Origin: Streptomyces venezuelae
GTDB taxonomy: Bacteria; Actinomycetota; Actinomycetes; Streptomycetales; Streptomycetaceae
Assembly: GCF_008642295.1 (NCBI RefSeq)
Contig: NZ_CP029190.1
Location: 7,299,501 to 7,363,500 of the forward strand
DNA length: 64,000 nt
Reading direction: 5' to 3'
Each line of letters begins with the position of its first letter. Position 1 is the first letter of the stretch. This document shows positions 1-9,333 of this stretch, in pieces. The position numbers and the translations under genes were made by a program. The notes beneath the pieces were generated by a model that saw only the letters and a program-made list of their open reading frames with translations, searched no databases and was not told the origin of the DNA.

Positions 1-21
1 CGGGGGACAAGGGGGCCGCGG

Positions 22-816
22 TCAGCCGATCGGTTGCCGGGACTCGGCGCGCACCTTGAGGGTGGTCTCGGCGACCTTGGCGAGGTCGATGGACGCGGGC
101 TTCTGCTGCGCGGTCTCCGGGGTAACGACGCCGACGGAGGCGCCGGTGTTCTCGTCAGCCCAGGCGCACATCGGCAGGGTGGTATCGACGCCGCCCTGCC
201 TCGCGACCAGCACCTGGCAGGACAGGGTGACATCGGAGCCGGCCGGGGTGATGTCCCGGGCGGGGGCAGCCAGGGACGCACCTTCGGCGTCCGCCGCACC
301 GGCCAGCATCTGCTTGCGGGTGGCCTCGGGGTCCTTGAACTGGCCGTACATCCCGGAGACGACCAGGGCACTCACCCCCTTCGGAGAGTTGGAGGTGTAC
401 TGCCCGACAGCCGGCATCGGATTGCGGACCTTCGAGTCGTAGCTGCCTTTCAGCGCCTTCTTACCCTCGGTGTCCGACAGATCCTGGACCAGCTCGTACT
501 TGCCATCCACCACGGTCTTGGGAACGGTGAGCCGATACCGGGCCTCGGGGAAGCCGGTACCACTCGCCACGGATCCGGCCTCCGTCAGCAGCTTCACGCC
601 GAATCCGAGCACGCCGAGCGCCACCAACGAGCCTGCGACGATCCCGATGACCATGCCCGTCCGGTTCTTGCGGGGCGGGCCCATCGGGGGCTGGCCCCAA
701 GCTCCTTGACCGGGGTACGGCTGCGGCGGGTAAGGCTGCCCCGGGTGCCCGCCGTACGGATTCGGGTGCTGCGGGTGCCCGTACGGGCCGGGGGACTGCT
801 GGGGCGGCATGCTCAT
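22..816 (-). CDS. Proline-rich single-pass membrane protein
   Basis: A 264-residue protein of unknown function. Residues 1-48 are rich in Pro, Gly, Tyr and Gln. A short basic stretch (PPRKNR) follows, then one hydrophobic segment at about 54-76, then an extracytoplasmic domain of about 185 residues. This layout (disordered cytoplasmic tail, one membrane helix, outer domain) is common in Streptomyces envelope proteins. The outer domain has two cysteines (in TLSCQV and PMCAWA) that could form a disulfide outside the cell. The ATG start is at 816. No partner gene lies next to it, so no pathway can be assigned. Confidence 0.8.
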   Translation of the reverse strand: MSMPPQQSPGPYGHPQHPNPYGGHPGQPYPPQPYPGQGAWGQPPMGPPRKNRTGMVIGIVAGSLVALGVLGFGVKLLTEAGSVASGTGFPEARYRLTVPKTVVDGKYELVQDLSDTEGKKALKGSYDSKVRNPMPAVGQYTSNSPKGVSALVVSGMYGQFKDPEATRKQMLAGAADAEGASLAAPARDITPAGSDVTLSCQVLVARQGGVDTTLPMCAWADENTGASVGVVTPETAQQKPASIDLAKVAETTLKVRAESRQPIG

Positions 817-1371
817 GCCTGAACGCTACTTCAGCCCCGCGACCGATCCGGCGGCGGTGGGCACGGCATTCGCTTGGCTTCCATCGGCGAAGCGGCCGAT
901 GGCGGTGGGCTCCACCGTCTGCCGCGCCCACCAGCAGGCTGCCGGTGCCAGCAGAACGCGGGCGCCCCCGCTGAGCCGCCTGGGGTCCGGCTGCTGTCCA
1001 CGGATTGACCGTGTCGCCGAACGACCAGCCGGACCTGAACGCCGAGATCGACCGCCCCCGGGTCCGACCACCGCCCCGCCCCGCCCCGCCCCGCCCCGTC
1101 CCGTCCCGTCCCGTCCCGTCCCGCCCCCGAGGCTCGGCCGGTTCCCGGGCGGCAACGAGCCCCCGAATCGTCCCTGCTCCGGCGCCTGCGGCATTCGTGC
1201 CACGCCGAAGCCACCGGCTCCAAAGGCGGTTGGCCCATGCTGAGAAGTTGATCCCCGGTATCGCGACCGCACAGTTCCGGCTGCGGCAGCACGGGAGCGC
1301 GGCGATAAGCATTCGACGAAGGGCGAACTGTTGCGCCACCATCCGGGGCGAGGCCGGACGCGAGGAGCACG
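817..1371. other. Intergenic region with pentamer repeat
   Basis: No convincing gene was seen. The stretch separates the membrane protein gene (reading left) from the zinc-ribbon gene at 1372 (reading right), so it should hold divergent promoters, but no clear -10/-35 pair stands out. It contains the C-rich pentamer tract listed separately. Long open frames here on both strands are high-GC artefacts. Confidence 0.5.
1071..1125. repeat. C-rich pentanucleotide tandem repeat
   Basis: A low-complexity tract made first of CCGCC/CCCCG-type pentamers and then of CCCGT pentamers, repeated about ten times with a switch from one unit to the other in the middle. It is not inside a recognisable gene. 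Slippage-prone tracts of this kind may vary in length between strains. Confidence 0.8.
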
Positions 1372-1797
1372 GTGATATCCCAGGGCGCGAAGATCACAGC
1401 GCGATGCGAGGCATGCAGCGGCGTGTTGATACTCAACACCGGCCAGTTGATCGAGCGCGGACGCCTGCGGTGGGTAACCGAGGCCAACTGCCTGTGCTGC
1501 CGCGTCGCCTGGTGCGAGCAAGGCAACGGCGACGCGATTCCGGAGGAGATCCGCCAGGTCCTCTTGGCAGAACATGGATCTGCCCGGCTCCGGCTGACAG
1601 AGCCCGAGGCGAGTGCAGTGCCCGTCCTGCGCGCTCTGAGAGAGGTGCAAGACGGCCTGTCACTGGCACAAGCGCGGGCTATGGCCGATGAGTTGAAGAC
1701 CAGCGGCCTCGTGGGCACGCTCGTCGAGATGGAACTCATAGCCGCCCGGCTCCGACGTCATTCCGTCGAAGCGACAGTCGAGACTTTGTCCAGCTGA
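1372..1797 (+). CDS. Zinc-ribbon protein with L7/L12 C-terminal-like domain
   Basis: A 141-residue protein. The N-terminal half has cysteine pairs (C12/C15 and C40/C43, plus C42 and C48) that look like a small zinc ribbon. The C-terminal half (about 88-135) has the pattern of the ribosomal L7/L12 C-terminal fold: LREVQDGLSLAQARAMADEL followed by a helix ending in Val-Glu-Ala. Stand-alone L7/L12-like proteins of this kind are common in Streptomyces and are not ribosomal subunits. The GTG start at 1372 has GAGGAG a few bases upstream. The fold assignment is inferred from pattern; the role is unknown. Confidence 0.7.
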   Translation: MISQGAKITARCEACSGVLILNTGQLIERGRLRWVTEANCLCCRVAWCEQGNGDAIPEEIRQVLLAEHGSARLRLTEPEASAVPVLRALREVQDGLSLAQARAMADELKTSGLVGTLVEMELIAARLRRHSVEATVETLSS

Positions 1798-1990
1798 CCC
1801 TCAGGAGCGTGCGACACGCCGGGCGAGACACTTTCCGCAGCAGCGAGAGTCCCCAGCACCCGGCATCTGAGCATATTGCTTGCGCAGCGTGAGGACGGCG
1901 GGCGGGCTCGACTGCAGGCCGCTGCGCGGGACCTCAGACGGTACGGCGCCTGCACAGACAGGTGTCGTACCCCGCTCGTATGCTCGCTCG

Positions 1991-2509
1991 ATGACGTCTC
2001 ACGAAGGCACCCACCCCACCGTTCTCGTCCGGGCGGGCGACCGGCACGCACAGATCGACGAGGAGCTCGCACCCACAATCCAGGCGATCTGGGAGTGCGG
2101 GTTCGACACCTTCACCTGCTGCCAGGACGTCGGCGAGAGCAACGCGGACTGGCCGCAGAAGCTGCCGCACATGAAGGAGTGGGTGGAATCCAGGCGCGGC
2201 TGGATGCTCATCGACTTCCCGGTCGACAGCGGCCTTGCCTTCCTCTCGGCAGTGGCGAACGCTGGCCCGCGAGACGCGTTCTACGTCCGGATGACGCACT
2301 GGGCAGCCCCGGACGCTTGGGATGTGACCGTCAAGCCGATGGACGCGGCAATGTTCCAGGAGAAGCTGGCCTCGCGCTTTCGTCTCCAGTTGCTTCAGGT
2401 GAGTTTCCCTGCGTACGACCTGCCGGAACTGACCCGACGCCTCCGCGAGCACGCCGCAGGCCGCTCGATACCGCCCGCCCCCACCGACTGGACCACCGTC
2501 GGCCGCTAG
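1991..2509 (+). CDS. Hypothetical protein, intact up to an IS701 insertion in its stop codon
   Basis: A 172-residue soluble protein of unknown function. The ATG at 1991 was chosen because the protein-like sequence begins there; the upstream part of the open frame has shadow composition. It has a CC pair (FTCCQDVGES) and several Trp residues. The TAG stop (2507-2509) is part of the CTAG target site duplicated by the IS701 element that begins at 2510, so the insertion did not change the protein but separated it from its downstream DNA at 3892. Confidence 0.75.
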   Translation: MTSHEGTHPTVLVRAGDRHAQIDEELAPTIQAIWECGFDTFTCCQDVGESNADWPQKLPHMKEWVESRRGWMLIDFPVDSGLAFLSAVANAGPRDAFYVRMTHWAAPDAWDVTVKPMDAAMFQEKLASRFRLQLLQVSFPAYDLPELTRRLREHAAGRSIPPAPTDWTTVGR

Positions 2510-3887
2510 TAGTGATTTGTTGGCCGGTCTTGTCGGGTCGGGTGTCTGGTAGTTCGCTGGTTGTATGAGGGCTGGGGAGCTTGCGGCGGTTAGGGGCCGG
2601 TTGGAGGAGTTCGCTTCCGAGGTGTTCGCGCCGTTGGTGCGGCCGGACTGGCAGGAGAAGGGCCAGCTTTATCTGCGGGGCCTGTTGCTGGACGGCCGAC
2701 GCAAGTCGATGCAGCCGATGGCCGAGCGGCTCGGGATCGACCATCAGCGGTTGCAGCAGTTCATGACGTCCTCGACCTGGCCGGTCGCCGACGTGCGGGC
2801 CCGGCTGGCCTGGCGGGCCGTGCAGGCGGTGCGCCCGCAGGTGTGGGTGGTGGACGACACCGGTTTTCCCAAGGACGGCAAGGCCTCGCCCGGGGTGGCC
2901 CGGCAGTACTCCGGCACGTTGGGCAAGGTCGGCCGCCAGATCGGTGTCAGCGTCCACGCCGCCTCGGACACGGCTTCGTGTCCGCTGTCGTGGCGGTTGT
3001 TCCTGCCCGCTGCATGGGACGGGCCCGAGGCCACCGCACGCCGGGCTGCCTGCCGGATCCCTGACGGCGAACATCACCGGCCGAAGTGGGAGCTTGCGCT
3101 GGAGATGCTCGACGAACTGTCCGGGATCGGTCTGCGGCCCGCCGCACTGGTCGCGGACACCGGCTACGGCGCGAACGCCGGCTTCCGCCACGGTCTGGAG
3201 GACCGGGGCCTGGCCTACGTTCTCCAGGTCAAGGGCGAGATGACCGCTCACGGCGAAGCTGCCGTGCCGCACCAGCCCGCCTACGGCGGCCTCGGGCCCC
3301 GCCCGCTGCCGCGTTACCGCACCCGGCCGGTCTCCTTACGCGATCACGTGCTGGCCGCTGGACGCAGCCACGGGAGGACGCTGACCTGGCGAAAGGGCTC
3401 GAAAGCCGCGATGAGCTCGCACTTCGTAGCCCTGCGGGTCCGCCTCGCCGGCCGCCGCCCGAAACCGGCGGAGGACGGCACGATCCCGCTGTCCTGGCTG
3501 ATCGCCCAGTGGCCCGAGGGCGAGGCCGAACCGGTGAAGTACTGGATCTCGAACCTGCCCGCCGACATCCCCACCAAGGACCTCGTCCGGCTGGCCAAGT
3601 CGCGCTGGCGGATCGAGCACGACTACCGCGAACTGAAAACAGTCCTGGGCCTGGACCACTTCGAGGGACGTTCGTTCACCGGCTGGCACCGCCACGTCAC
3701 CCTGGTCACCGCCGCCCACCTCTTCCTGACCGAACAACGGAGCAGCCCAAAAGCCCCTGCCAGGGCCTGACCCTCTACCAGGCCCTGGACCTCCTCCCAC
3801 ACCTGCTGGCCACCTGGACCGGCACCTGCCCCACCTGCCGACAGACCATCCCACCGCAGCCCTACGACACCAGCTAACAAAGCATTA
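2510..3887 (+). mobile_element. IS701-family insertion sequence, complete
   Basis: A 1,378-bp element. Imperfect terminal inverted repeats start TAGTGATTTGTTGG on the left and TAATGCTTTGTTAG (reverse complement) on the right. It is flanked by the 4-bp direct repeat CTAG at 2506-2509 and 3888-3891, the usual IS701-type target duplication. It carries one transposase gene. A second, truncated copy lies at 34026-34557 and appears identical over the shared part, which suggests recent movement. Confidence 0.9.
2565..3770 (+). CDS. IS701-family transposase (DDE)
   Basis: A full-length 401-residue DDE transposase. Visible signatures are the first acidic motif WVVDDTGFPKDG (about 94-105), LVADTGYG (about residue 197) and the C-terminal YREL region with EHDYRELKTVLGLDHFEG. 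It cuts and rejoins DNA at the element ends. The ATG start lies 55 bp inside the left end. Sequence between the TGA (3768-3770) and the right terminal repeat is non-coding in this frame. The gene looks intact, so the element may be active. Confidence 0.93.
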   Translation: MRAGELAAVRGRLEEFASEVFAPLVRPDWQEKGQLYLRGLLLDGRRKSMQPMAERLGIDHQRLQQFMTSSTWPVADVRARLAWRAVQAVRPQVWVVDDTGFPKDGKASPGVARQYSGTLGKVGRQIGVSVHAASDTASCPLSWRLFLPAAWDGPEATARRAACRIPDGEHHRPKWELALEMLDELSGIGLRPAALVADTGYGANAGFRHGLEDRGLAYVLQVKGEMTAHGEAAVPHQPAYGGLGPRPLPRYRTRPVSLRDHVLAAGRSHGRTLTWRKGSKAAMSSHFVALRVRLAGRRPKPAEDGTIPLSWLIAQWPEGEAEPVKYWISNLPADIPTKDLVRLAKSRWRIEHDYRELKTVLGLDHFEGRSFTGWHRHVTLVTAAHLFLTEQRSSPKAPARA

Positions 3888-3891
3888 CTAG

Positions 3892-4319
3892 GGCACCCTC
3901 TCCTCCCGCATACTCAACTGGCCAACGAGAACGTTCAGTCACATCGGCCTCGCTGTCCGCGAGCGGCGGGTGCGACGCCGCGGGCAGGGTGGGGCCGGCC
4001 CGAGAGGGCGTCCACGGATGAGACCCGCGGGAGGGGGGCCGGCCGGCGCGCGGTACCTGCTCCGGTTCCAGCGGATCCGCTCGGACGTAGGCGAGGAGCC
4101 CCTGAGGCAGGAGACGCATGAGCAGCTACCGCATCGCGTAGACCCTGGCCGCCGAGGTCTCCCTGACCGCCGCGGGTGGGCCGGCCCGTCCTCGAGGCAT
4201 TCGCCCAAAGCCCTCGCCGTGCTCGCAGGCCTGCCGTACAGACCAGGCTCCCGCCCCATCAAGGGCGCACCGACCACCGCCACCCATCCCTCACGGGGCG
4301 TGATGATAGACTACGCAAC
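3892..4319. other. Gene-free stretch after IS701
   Basis: About 430 bp without a supported gene. Before IS701 inserted, this DNA directly followed the stop codon of the gene at 1991. Open frames on both strands are Arg/Pro-rich and look like high-GC artefacts. It presumably holds the promoter of the gene at 4320, but no clear element is visible. Confidence 0.4.
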
Positions 4320-4904
4320 GTGACAGTGGAGCCCGAGGGCATGCCTCGACACCGAACGACCGCGCCCAATCATGTCTACTACTTCGACATCGGGGCTGGC
4401 ATCTGGCAGGGAAAAGCCACCTTCCGCGTCACGTCTTGGCGTCGTCTCATGCGCAGCCGCATCGGGTTCACGAACAAGCTCCTCGTGACCACCATGCACA
4501 TCATCGAGCGGCTCACCGGTGCGCCACGGCAGGACTCGACGATCGTGGCGAAGCCGAACGTGGGCGAGTTCGGCCGGGCTGACAATGTGCTCAGGATCTC
4601 CAAGTTCGGCTTGACCGTGTACCTCTTGGACGAGCAGTACGTACTGGAAAGCAACGGCACCGGAGTCACTGTGCACGGGAAGGAGAGGCTCGGCCCGGTA
4701 CCGGGCCTGCTCACGCGGACCTTCACCTACTCTGCGGAAATTCGCGACGAAGGGATGGCCGCGACCTACCGCATGCCGTTGCTCGGAGCCCTTTGGATCG
4801 CGGACTATCAGGTCGCAGCCGATCGCCAGAGCGTCTTCGCGGAATTGGTGTGCGACTGGGGCAAAGCGACCGAGGAGACCCACCGGGTCAGCGCGCCGAG
4901 TTAG
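4320..4904 (+). CDS. Conserved-looking hypothetical protein
   Basis: A protein of about 194 residues with ordinary soluble composition and alternating beta-like segments (HVYYFDIGAGIWQGKATFRV, then FGLTVYLLDEQYVLESNG). No known catalytic motif was recognised. Two starts are possible: GTG at 4320, or ATG at 4341 (MPRHRTTAP). GTG is given as the more inclusive choice; neither has a strong ribosome-binding site. The late hydrophobic run MPLLGALWIADY is too short for a membrane helix. Function unknown. Confidence 0.65.
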   Translation: MTVEPEGMPRHRTTAPNHVYYFDIGAGIWQGKATFRVTSWRRLMRSRIGFTNKLLVTTMHIIERLTGAPRQDSTIVAKPNVGEFGRADNVLRISKFGLTVYLLDEQYVLESNGTGVTVHGKERLGPVPGLLTRTFTYSAEIRDEGMAATYRMPLLGALWIADYQVAADRQSVFAELVCDWGKATEETHRVSAPS

Positions 4905-5011
4905 CGGGCGGCAGGACAATACTCCCGATGACCGCTGAGTTCGGAGTTCATGCTCGCCACCGAAAGGGACACCTTATCGCCGGATTTCTTGCCGCCCGGG
5001 TCAGGCAGTAG

Positions 5012-5230
5012 GACACCACACACGATCGCCGGGCCGCGTTCGCCTACACCGGCTACCACCCCACGACGACGCTCGCATCGGCCTACTTCGGCGCGATGGA
5101 CAGCATCGACGAACGGCTGGGAGGACGATCCGGTGGTTCCGCGGACGAAGGACAGCCCTATACCACCGAGCCGCCCTCGAACCGGAGCGAACCTTACCGG
5201 TATCAGTACCGGGCCCGAATCGAGTCGTGA
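5012..5230 (+). pseudogene. Possible coding remnant without start
   Basis: A frame that reads with natural-looking composition (AFAYTGYHPTTTLASAYFGA, then MDSIDERLGG) and ends in TGA at 5228-5230. It is preceded directly by an in-frame TAG (5009-5011) and has no start except an internal ATG at about 5096. It may be the tail of a gene whose front was lost, but the evidence is only composition. The rest of 4905-5450 shows nothing recognisable. Confidence 0.25.
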
Positions 5231-5450
5231 TCTTCTTCCCAGTCGGCGCCGATGGGCTGGGGCCTGCCGGGATGCACCTGGGCGAGAACGTCCTCATCTC
5301 CCAGGAGAGGATTGCCATCGAGGCGGAAAAGACCAGGTCAAACCGCTCGTACGGATGTGTCGGGCGATTCCTGCCCGCTGGCCACAACGGGGTATTGTCG
5401 TCCGGACGCGGACGGCACTCGGAACGTCTGTTCAACCCAGGGGAACCAAC

Positions 5451-5792
5451 ATGACTGATCTGAACTCGCTGCGGGCAAGCCTTGCGTCGGGCGAGCACGA
5501 GTTCGCCGACACCTTGGCCTTCGTCGCCGCGCATTACGCGTATCAGCCGCAGGCGTTCCGTAACGGGGAACTGGAGAATGCCGCCGGTGAGAACGAGGGC
5601 TCTTGCAAGACGCTGGGACTGGCCCTGCTGGAAGGGCTGAGCGATGAAGAGGCGCTACTGGCATTCGGTGAGCACTATCGCAGTGTGCTGGCGACGCCGA
5701 ACGACACTGATCACGGAAACATTCGCAACCTCATGGCCCATGGCCTGGCAGGGGTGAGCTTCGCCGGGCAACCGTTGACCCGCAAGAGCTGA
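5451..5792 (+). CDS. HopJ type III effector-like protein
   Basis: A 113-residue protein that matches the HopJ family along its whole length. Family signatures are HYAYQPQAFRNGEL, ENEGSCKTLGLALLEGLS, a FGEHYR block, and GTDHQNIRNF-like DTDHGNIRNLMAHG near the end. The family was named for a Pseudomonas effector, but most members sit in bacteria without type III secretion, and their biochemical role is unknown. The ATG at 5451 has GGGGAA upstream. The neighbours give no hint of an effector role, so a housekeeping or stress role is more likely. Confidence 0.85.
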   Translation: MTDLNSLRASLASGEHEFADTLAFVAAHYAYQPQAFRNGELENAAGENEGSCKTLGLALLEGLSDEEALLAFGEHYRSVLATPNDTDHGNIRNLMAHGLAGVSFAGQPLTRKS

Positions 5793-5874
5793 ACAACGAA
5801 GTCCCGGGGAGCATCAAAGGCCGCGAGCATCACCCCGTCCTGAAGCCGCCGCCTCGTGTCGGCGCTCGCCTATA

Positions 5875-6128
5875 GGGAAGGCCGGACATCGTATGGTGCA
5901 CGCCGTTGCCGTCGCCTCTCAGGCGGCAGCCGCGCAGGATCTTCCACGTCTTCATGCGCGCGATGACGTGCTCAACGCGGGCGGGGCGGGGGGCGAGCTG
6001 CTCGGCGAGCACTGTCTGTCCGACTATGTGTGAGCCTGCCCCTCGTCCGGCGGCGGTACGGAATCACCAGCCCCGTGCCGCGATGGCCATCGTCGGTAAT
6101 GATGGCGGTCCTGCCAGCGGCCTGCTGT
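5875..6128 (-). pseudogene. IS5-family transposase fragment (same type as 26093-26860)
   Basis: Read on the minus strand, the fragment contains IITDDGHRGTGLVIPYRRR, then EHVIARMKTWKILRGCRL and GVHHTM. These match the intact transposase at 26093-26860 (IADGGYPGTGLVMPHRRR, then EHVFARMKTWKILRDCRL). The front of the gene is missing and frames shift between the two blocks. It is a decayed relic with no function expected. Confidence 0.8.
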
Positions 6129-6286
6129 TCTGCGGCGAGACCCGGACCAGCTGCTCGATCAGCCGGGCATCACCCCAGCGCGTGATGCCCGGCTGATCGA
6201 TCTCCCTACCGACTCGATCGACCGGGGGATTCTCGCCGACGTCGGCCACCAGGGGCCACCAGGGGGCCACCAGCCGCTTTCCTGAC

Positions 6287-7496
6287 TCACCCAGCCCCTC
6301 CCACGCCGGCCTGCGCGAGCGTCTCGGCACTGTCGTAGGGGAGAAGTGATTCGTTCTCCACGAGCGGCAGGACGACCTGCAGCAGGTCGTCGGCTGCTGG
6401 GCTGCTGGTGCCGGCGTGGCGTGCGGCGATCGAGGCGGTGGCGCCGGCGAAGAGGTCGGCGAGCTGAATGGACGGGTGTTGCTCGGAGCTGCCGCGCAGC
6501 AGGTGGGGGAGGGCGATGCCCTTGATGCGGGAGGACGGGGTGGCGCCCTGGGTGACGCGCAAGGCGTCGGCGAGAACGCCGAGCCGCTCGTCGGTCAGGG
6601 GCTTTTGGTCGTCGGTGAGGATGCTGACCGGACCCTTGAGATGGCGGGCCCAGCGGCGGGCCACTTCTGCGACGCAGGGCACCAGCATTTCCAGAATGGG
6701 CAGGGGGCCCGCGTCGGCGTGAAGGACGTCGCCGTGTGGGCGGGTGCTGCGCAGGCGGCATAGAACGCAGCGGTGGTCGAAACCTCATTGCCCACGGCGC
6801 GCTGCGCGGCGAAGGCGATGAACGCGTCCAGCAGGCGCCGGAAGCCTTCGGGCTTGAGCGCGCGCCGTCCCTGGAGGGCCAGGAGGCGGGCCAGGCGGCG
6901 TGCTTCGCCCTGGTCGTACAGGTCGGTTCCCTCGGCGTACGCCTGTTCTTCGAGCAGCAGGTCCACGATCTTGGCTACGGAGGCGTATTCCTTGTCGACC
7001 ACATAGGCGGAGCAGCGACCATCGAGCGCGCCCCCGGGCTCCCACAACCGGCGCAACATGTCCCGGCGGCGGCGTTGTTCTGGAAGGACTTGAACTTCAG
7101 CTCAGGACTCTGGATCCGGGCCGCCCGACGCAGCTCCTGCATGATGGGCGCAGCCTCGACGTCATCGATGGCCACCGAGGCGTATACGAGGTAGCGGCCG
7201 TTGTTGAGCAACTGCTCGCCGCCGTAGCCGGACTCGTCGCAGGCGATCCACCGGCCGCTGGCCGTGCTGTCCTGCGTGGGCTCGGTCCGGCTGTACTGGG
7301 TGAAGGCATCTCCGGTCAGGGGCATCCCCGTAGTGTCGCGGACCCTTCTGCGCATCTGCCCGGCGGCCCCCTCGGGATGATGCATGACACCGAGGCCGGT
7401 CCCAGGCGGCACCCTCTTCAAGGGCGTGCGATTCGCCGCGGCGAATTCCTGTGCCTGTCCACGCACTGCAGGATGTGCACCGATCGATACAGCCAT
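6287..7496 (-). pseudogene. DUF3800 protein gene broken by two frameshifts
   Basis: Three successive frames on the minus strand together make one DUF3800-type protein. Part 1 (7496 to about 7090) has the family start signature IACDESGYGGEQLL and ends in ELKFKSFQ. Part 2 (about 7075 to 6745) has MLRRLWEPGGALDGRCSAYV and KIVDLLLEEQAYAEGTDLY. Part 3 (6740 to 6287) has DDQKPLTDERL and HPSIQLADLFAGATASIAAR. The breaks lie near 7080 and 6740. DUF3800 proteins have a nuclease-like fold and often occur in defence or mobile regions. Either the gene is dead or the sequence has two indel errors. Confidence 0.8.
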
Positions 7497-7537
7497 CAGC
7501 GCACAGCCTTGAGAGGATGCCGATACGGTGCCCGGCT

Positions 7538-8272
7538 CTAAACGGCCGGTGCTGCCAGCCGGAAGCCCACGCCGATCGCTGCAAGATCCGGCTCATAGGC
7601 GCCGTGCCGACGGGCGCACCGAGCCAGGTCCCGGTCGTGGCGGAACGAACCACCCCGGGTGATGTGCCGGTCGAAGGCCCAGTCCTCGGTGCCCGGCACC
7701 TCGGCGGGCGCGCCCGGGTAGGGAGCGTAGGGGGTAGAGGTCCACTCGTCGGCATTACCTGCCATGTCCAGCACCCCGAAAGGACTGGCGCCCTCGGGGA
7801 ACGAACCGACTGGCGTCGTGGTGCCGATACCGAGGTCCACCAGATTGGCCAGGCCGGTGCGGTACTCCTCACCCCACGGAAACTCCCGGCCGTCGTCGCC
7901 CCGCGCGGCGCGCTCCCACTCGTCCTCCGTGGGCAGCCGCACACCGAGACCGAGCCGTTCCCCGAGCCATCGGCAGTAGGCCGTTGCCGCCGCCCAGGCG
8001 ACCCCGATGACCGGGTGGTCCGTTGGCCCCTGTGGGGCCGGGCGGCCGGTGGCCGCTGCGAAGAGGGCCCACTGGCCGGCCGTCACCGGTGTACGGGCGA
8101 TCCGGAACGCAGGGACATCGATCTCCGTACGCGGGGCTTCCTTCATGTACCACTCCACTGGCACCCCGGTGCCCGCATAGCGGCTGGCCACTGCGGCCAC
8201 CTCGTCGACCGGCGTACCCCGACGCAGCAACCCGGCAGGTACCTCGACCCAGTTCACCTGCTGCACCTGCAT
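7538..8272 (-). CDS. SUMF1/FGE-fold protein lacking one catalytic cysteine
   Basis: A 244-residue protein of the formylglycine-generating-enzyme superfamily (SUMF1/EgtB/PvdO fold). Family blocks in order: [61 protein letters not shown] and [17 protein letters not shown] ending in GVGFRLA. In true FGE the last block has two active-site cysteines; here the RGGSF motif is followed by Arg instead of Cys and only the later Cys remains, so sulfatase activation is unlikely. The ATG at 8272 has GAGGAGG upstream; an in-frame ATG at 8305 is possible. Confidence 0.85.
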   Translation of the reverse strand: MQVQQVNWVEVPAGLLRRGTPVDEVAAVASRYAGTGVPVEWYMKEAPRTEIDVPAFRIARTPVTAGQWALFAAATGRPAPQGPTDHPVIGVAWAAATAYCRWLGERLGLGVRLPTEDEWERAARGDDGREFPWGEEYRTGLANLVDLGIGTTTPVGSFPEGASPFGVLDMAGNADEWTSTPYAPYPGAPAEVPGTEDWAFDRHITRGGSFRHDRDLARCARRHGAYEPDLAAIGVGFRLAAPAV

Positions 8273-8651
8273 GGCTCCTCCTCGGCTCGAACCGACACCC
8301 TTCATGATCACCTCGAAGGCCGGAGCGCGCATCGGTCGATGGACCCATCTCGACAGCGACCTTGGAACCAGGCCATCAGCCCACGAACCGGCTGTCGTCC
8401 AGCACGGCGGGCGGTGCACGCTCACGGGATCTGTCACTGATCTCGTGATGCCGGGCGGCAACCTTCGCCGAACACACGCCGGACCTGACCAGCCCACACG
8501 TCCGGCACGCCCGGCGGGGCCGGAGCCTGCCCGGCCCCTCCGCACTCGAAGAACCCGTGATTTCGCCCCGCTCAAGGGCCACAACTACGCAACGCGCGGT
8601 GCGGACTTCGTGCGAGGCCGCAACTCTGGGTGGTGGTTTGACCTGTGGTGT
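8273..8651. other. Intergenic, nothing recognised
   Basis: About 380 bp upstream of the FGE-fold gene and downstream of the 2H phosphoesterase gene, both reading left. No gene, tRNA or strong hairpin was recognised. The promoter of the FGE-fold gene should lie here. Confidence 0.4.
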
Positions 8652-9200
8652 TCACTGTCCGTTCGGGCCGCCGAGTGGCGCGGTGAGCCGTGGCCGCCAG
8701 CCCTTCTCCGTCAGTACCGCCAGCTGGACCGCGGTCGCACGAGTGCGTAGTGGCAGCAGGTTGCCGACCGCAGCGCGTACACGGGCGGTGATCGTCGGGT
8801 TGTCTGCGCCCAGAGCGACCGTGACATGGGCGGTGGGACGCGCGCCGAAGCGGCCCCTGTACGGCTGCAACCCGGGCCATCGCGCGCGGAAGGTGTCGAC
8901 GATCGGTTGAAGTCCCGGAAGGGTGACGGCGACGAAGCCCGGCGCCGTCACGACCTCCTCCAGAAGCAGATCGGCAGCCGGAAAACCCGCCGCCAGGGAA
9001 CCCACGGCCTCTTCGTCCTGAACTGTCAGCGCCGATTCCGGCACGAACGGGTAGAGGAGTGAGACGTGCGCCGGCAGCCTCCGACGCACCAGAGCCGGGT
9101 CGGTACGCCGCGCTGCCTCGAGGAGCGGGGCGGCAGCGGGCAAGAGGATGACGACAGCAGTGGTTCCTGGCTCTGGCACTCCACCATCATCCCAGGCCAC
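8652..9200 (-). CDS. 2'-5' RNA ligase family / 2H phosphoesterase
   Basis: A 182-residue protein with the two His-x-Ser/Thr motifs of the 2H phosphoesterase superfamily: AHVSLLYPF (about residue 45) and AHVTVALG (about 125). The two histidines act together on 2',3'-cyclic or 2'-5' phosphodiester RNA ends in known members. Spacing and total length fit the bacterial LigT/YjcG-type group. The GTG start at 9200 is the longest option and its ribosome-binding site is weak. The substrate cannot be told from sequence, and no RNA-processing partner is adjacent. Confidence 0.85.
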   Translation of the reverse strand: MAWDDGGVPEPGTTAVVILLPAAAPLLEAARRTDPALVRRRLPAHVSLLYPFVPESALTVQDEEAVGSLAAGFPAADLLLEEVVTAPGFVAVTLPGLQPIVDTFRARWPGLQPYRGRFGARPTAHVTVALGADNPTITARVRAAVGNLLPLRTRATAVQLAVLTEKGWRPRLTAPLGGPNGQ

Positions 9201-9333
9201 TGGGAGCGGGTTCGGTGTGCTGGGGTCCGGGGTCTGGGGTATCGGGTGTCGTCCGGGTGCAGCCGGCTGGTTGTTCAGAGGCCGGCGGTTGCGGTCATCT
9301 CCCTCGATATCGATACCGGGCGGCAGGAGTCAG

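Noticed and set aside
1071..1125. Possible CRISPR-like or regulatory array
   Set aside because: Units are 5-bp and have no spacers; it is a simple low-complexity tract.
5451..5792. Type III secretion effector function for the HopJ-like protein
   Set aside because: No secretion system is present and most family members are in organisms lacking one; only the family name is kept.
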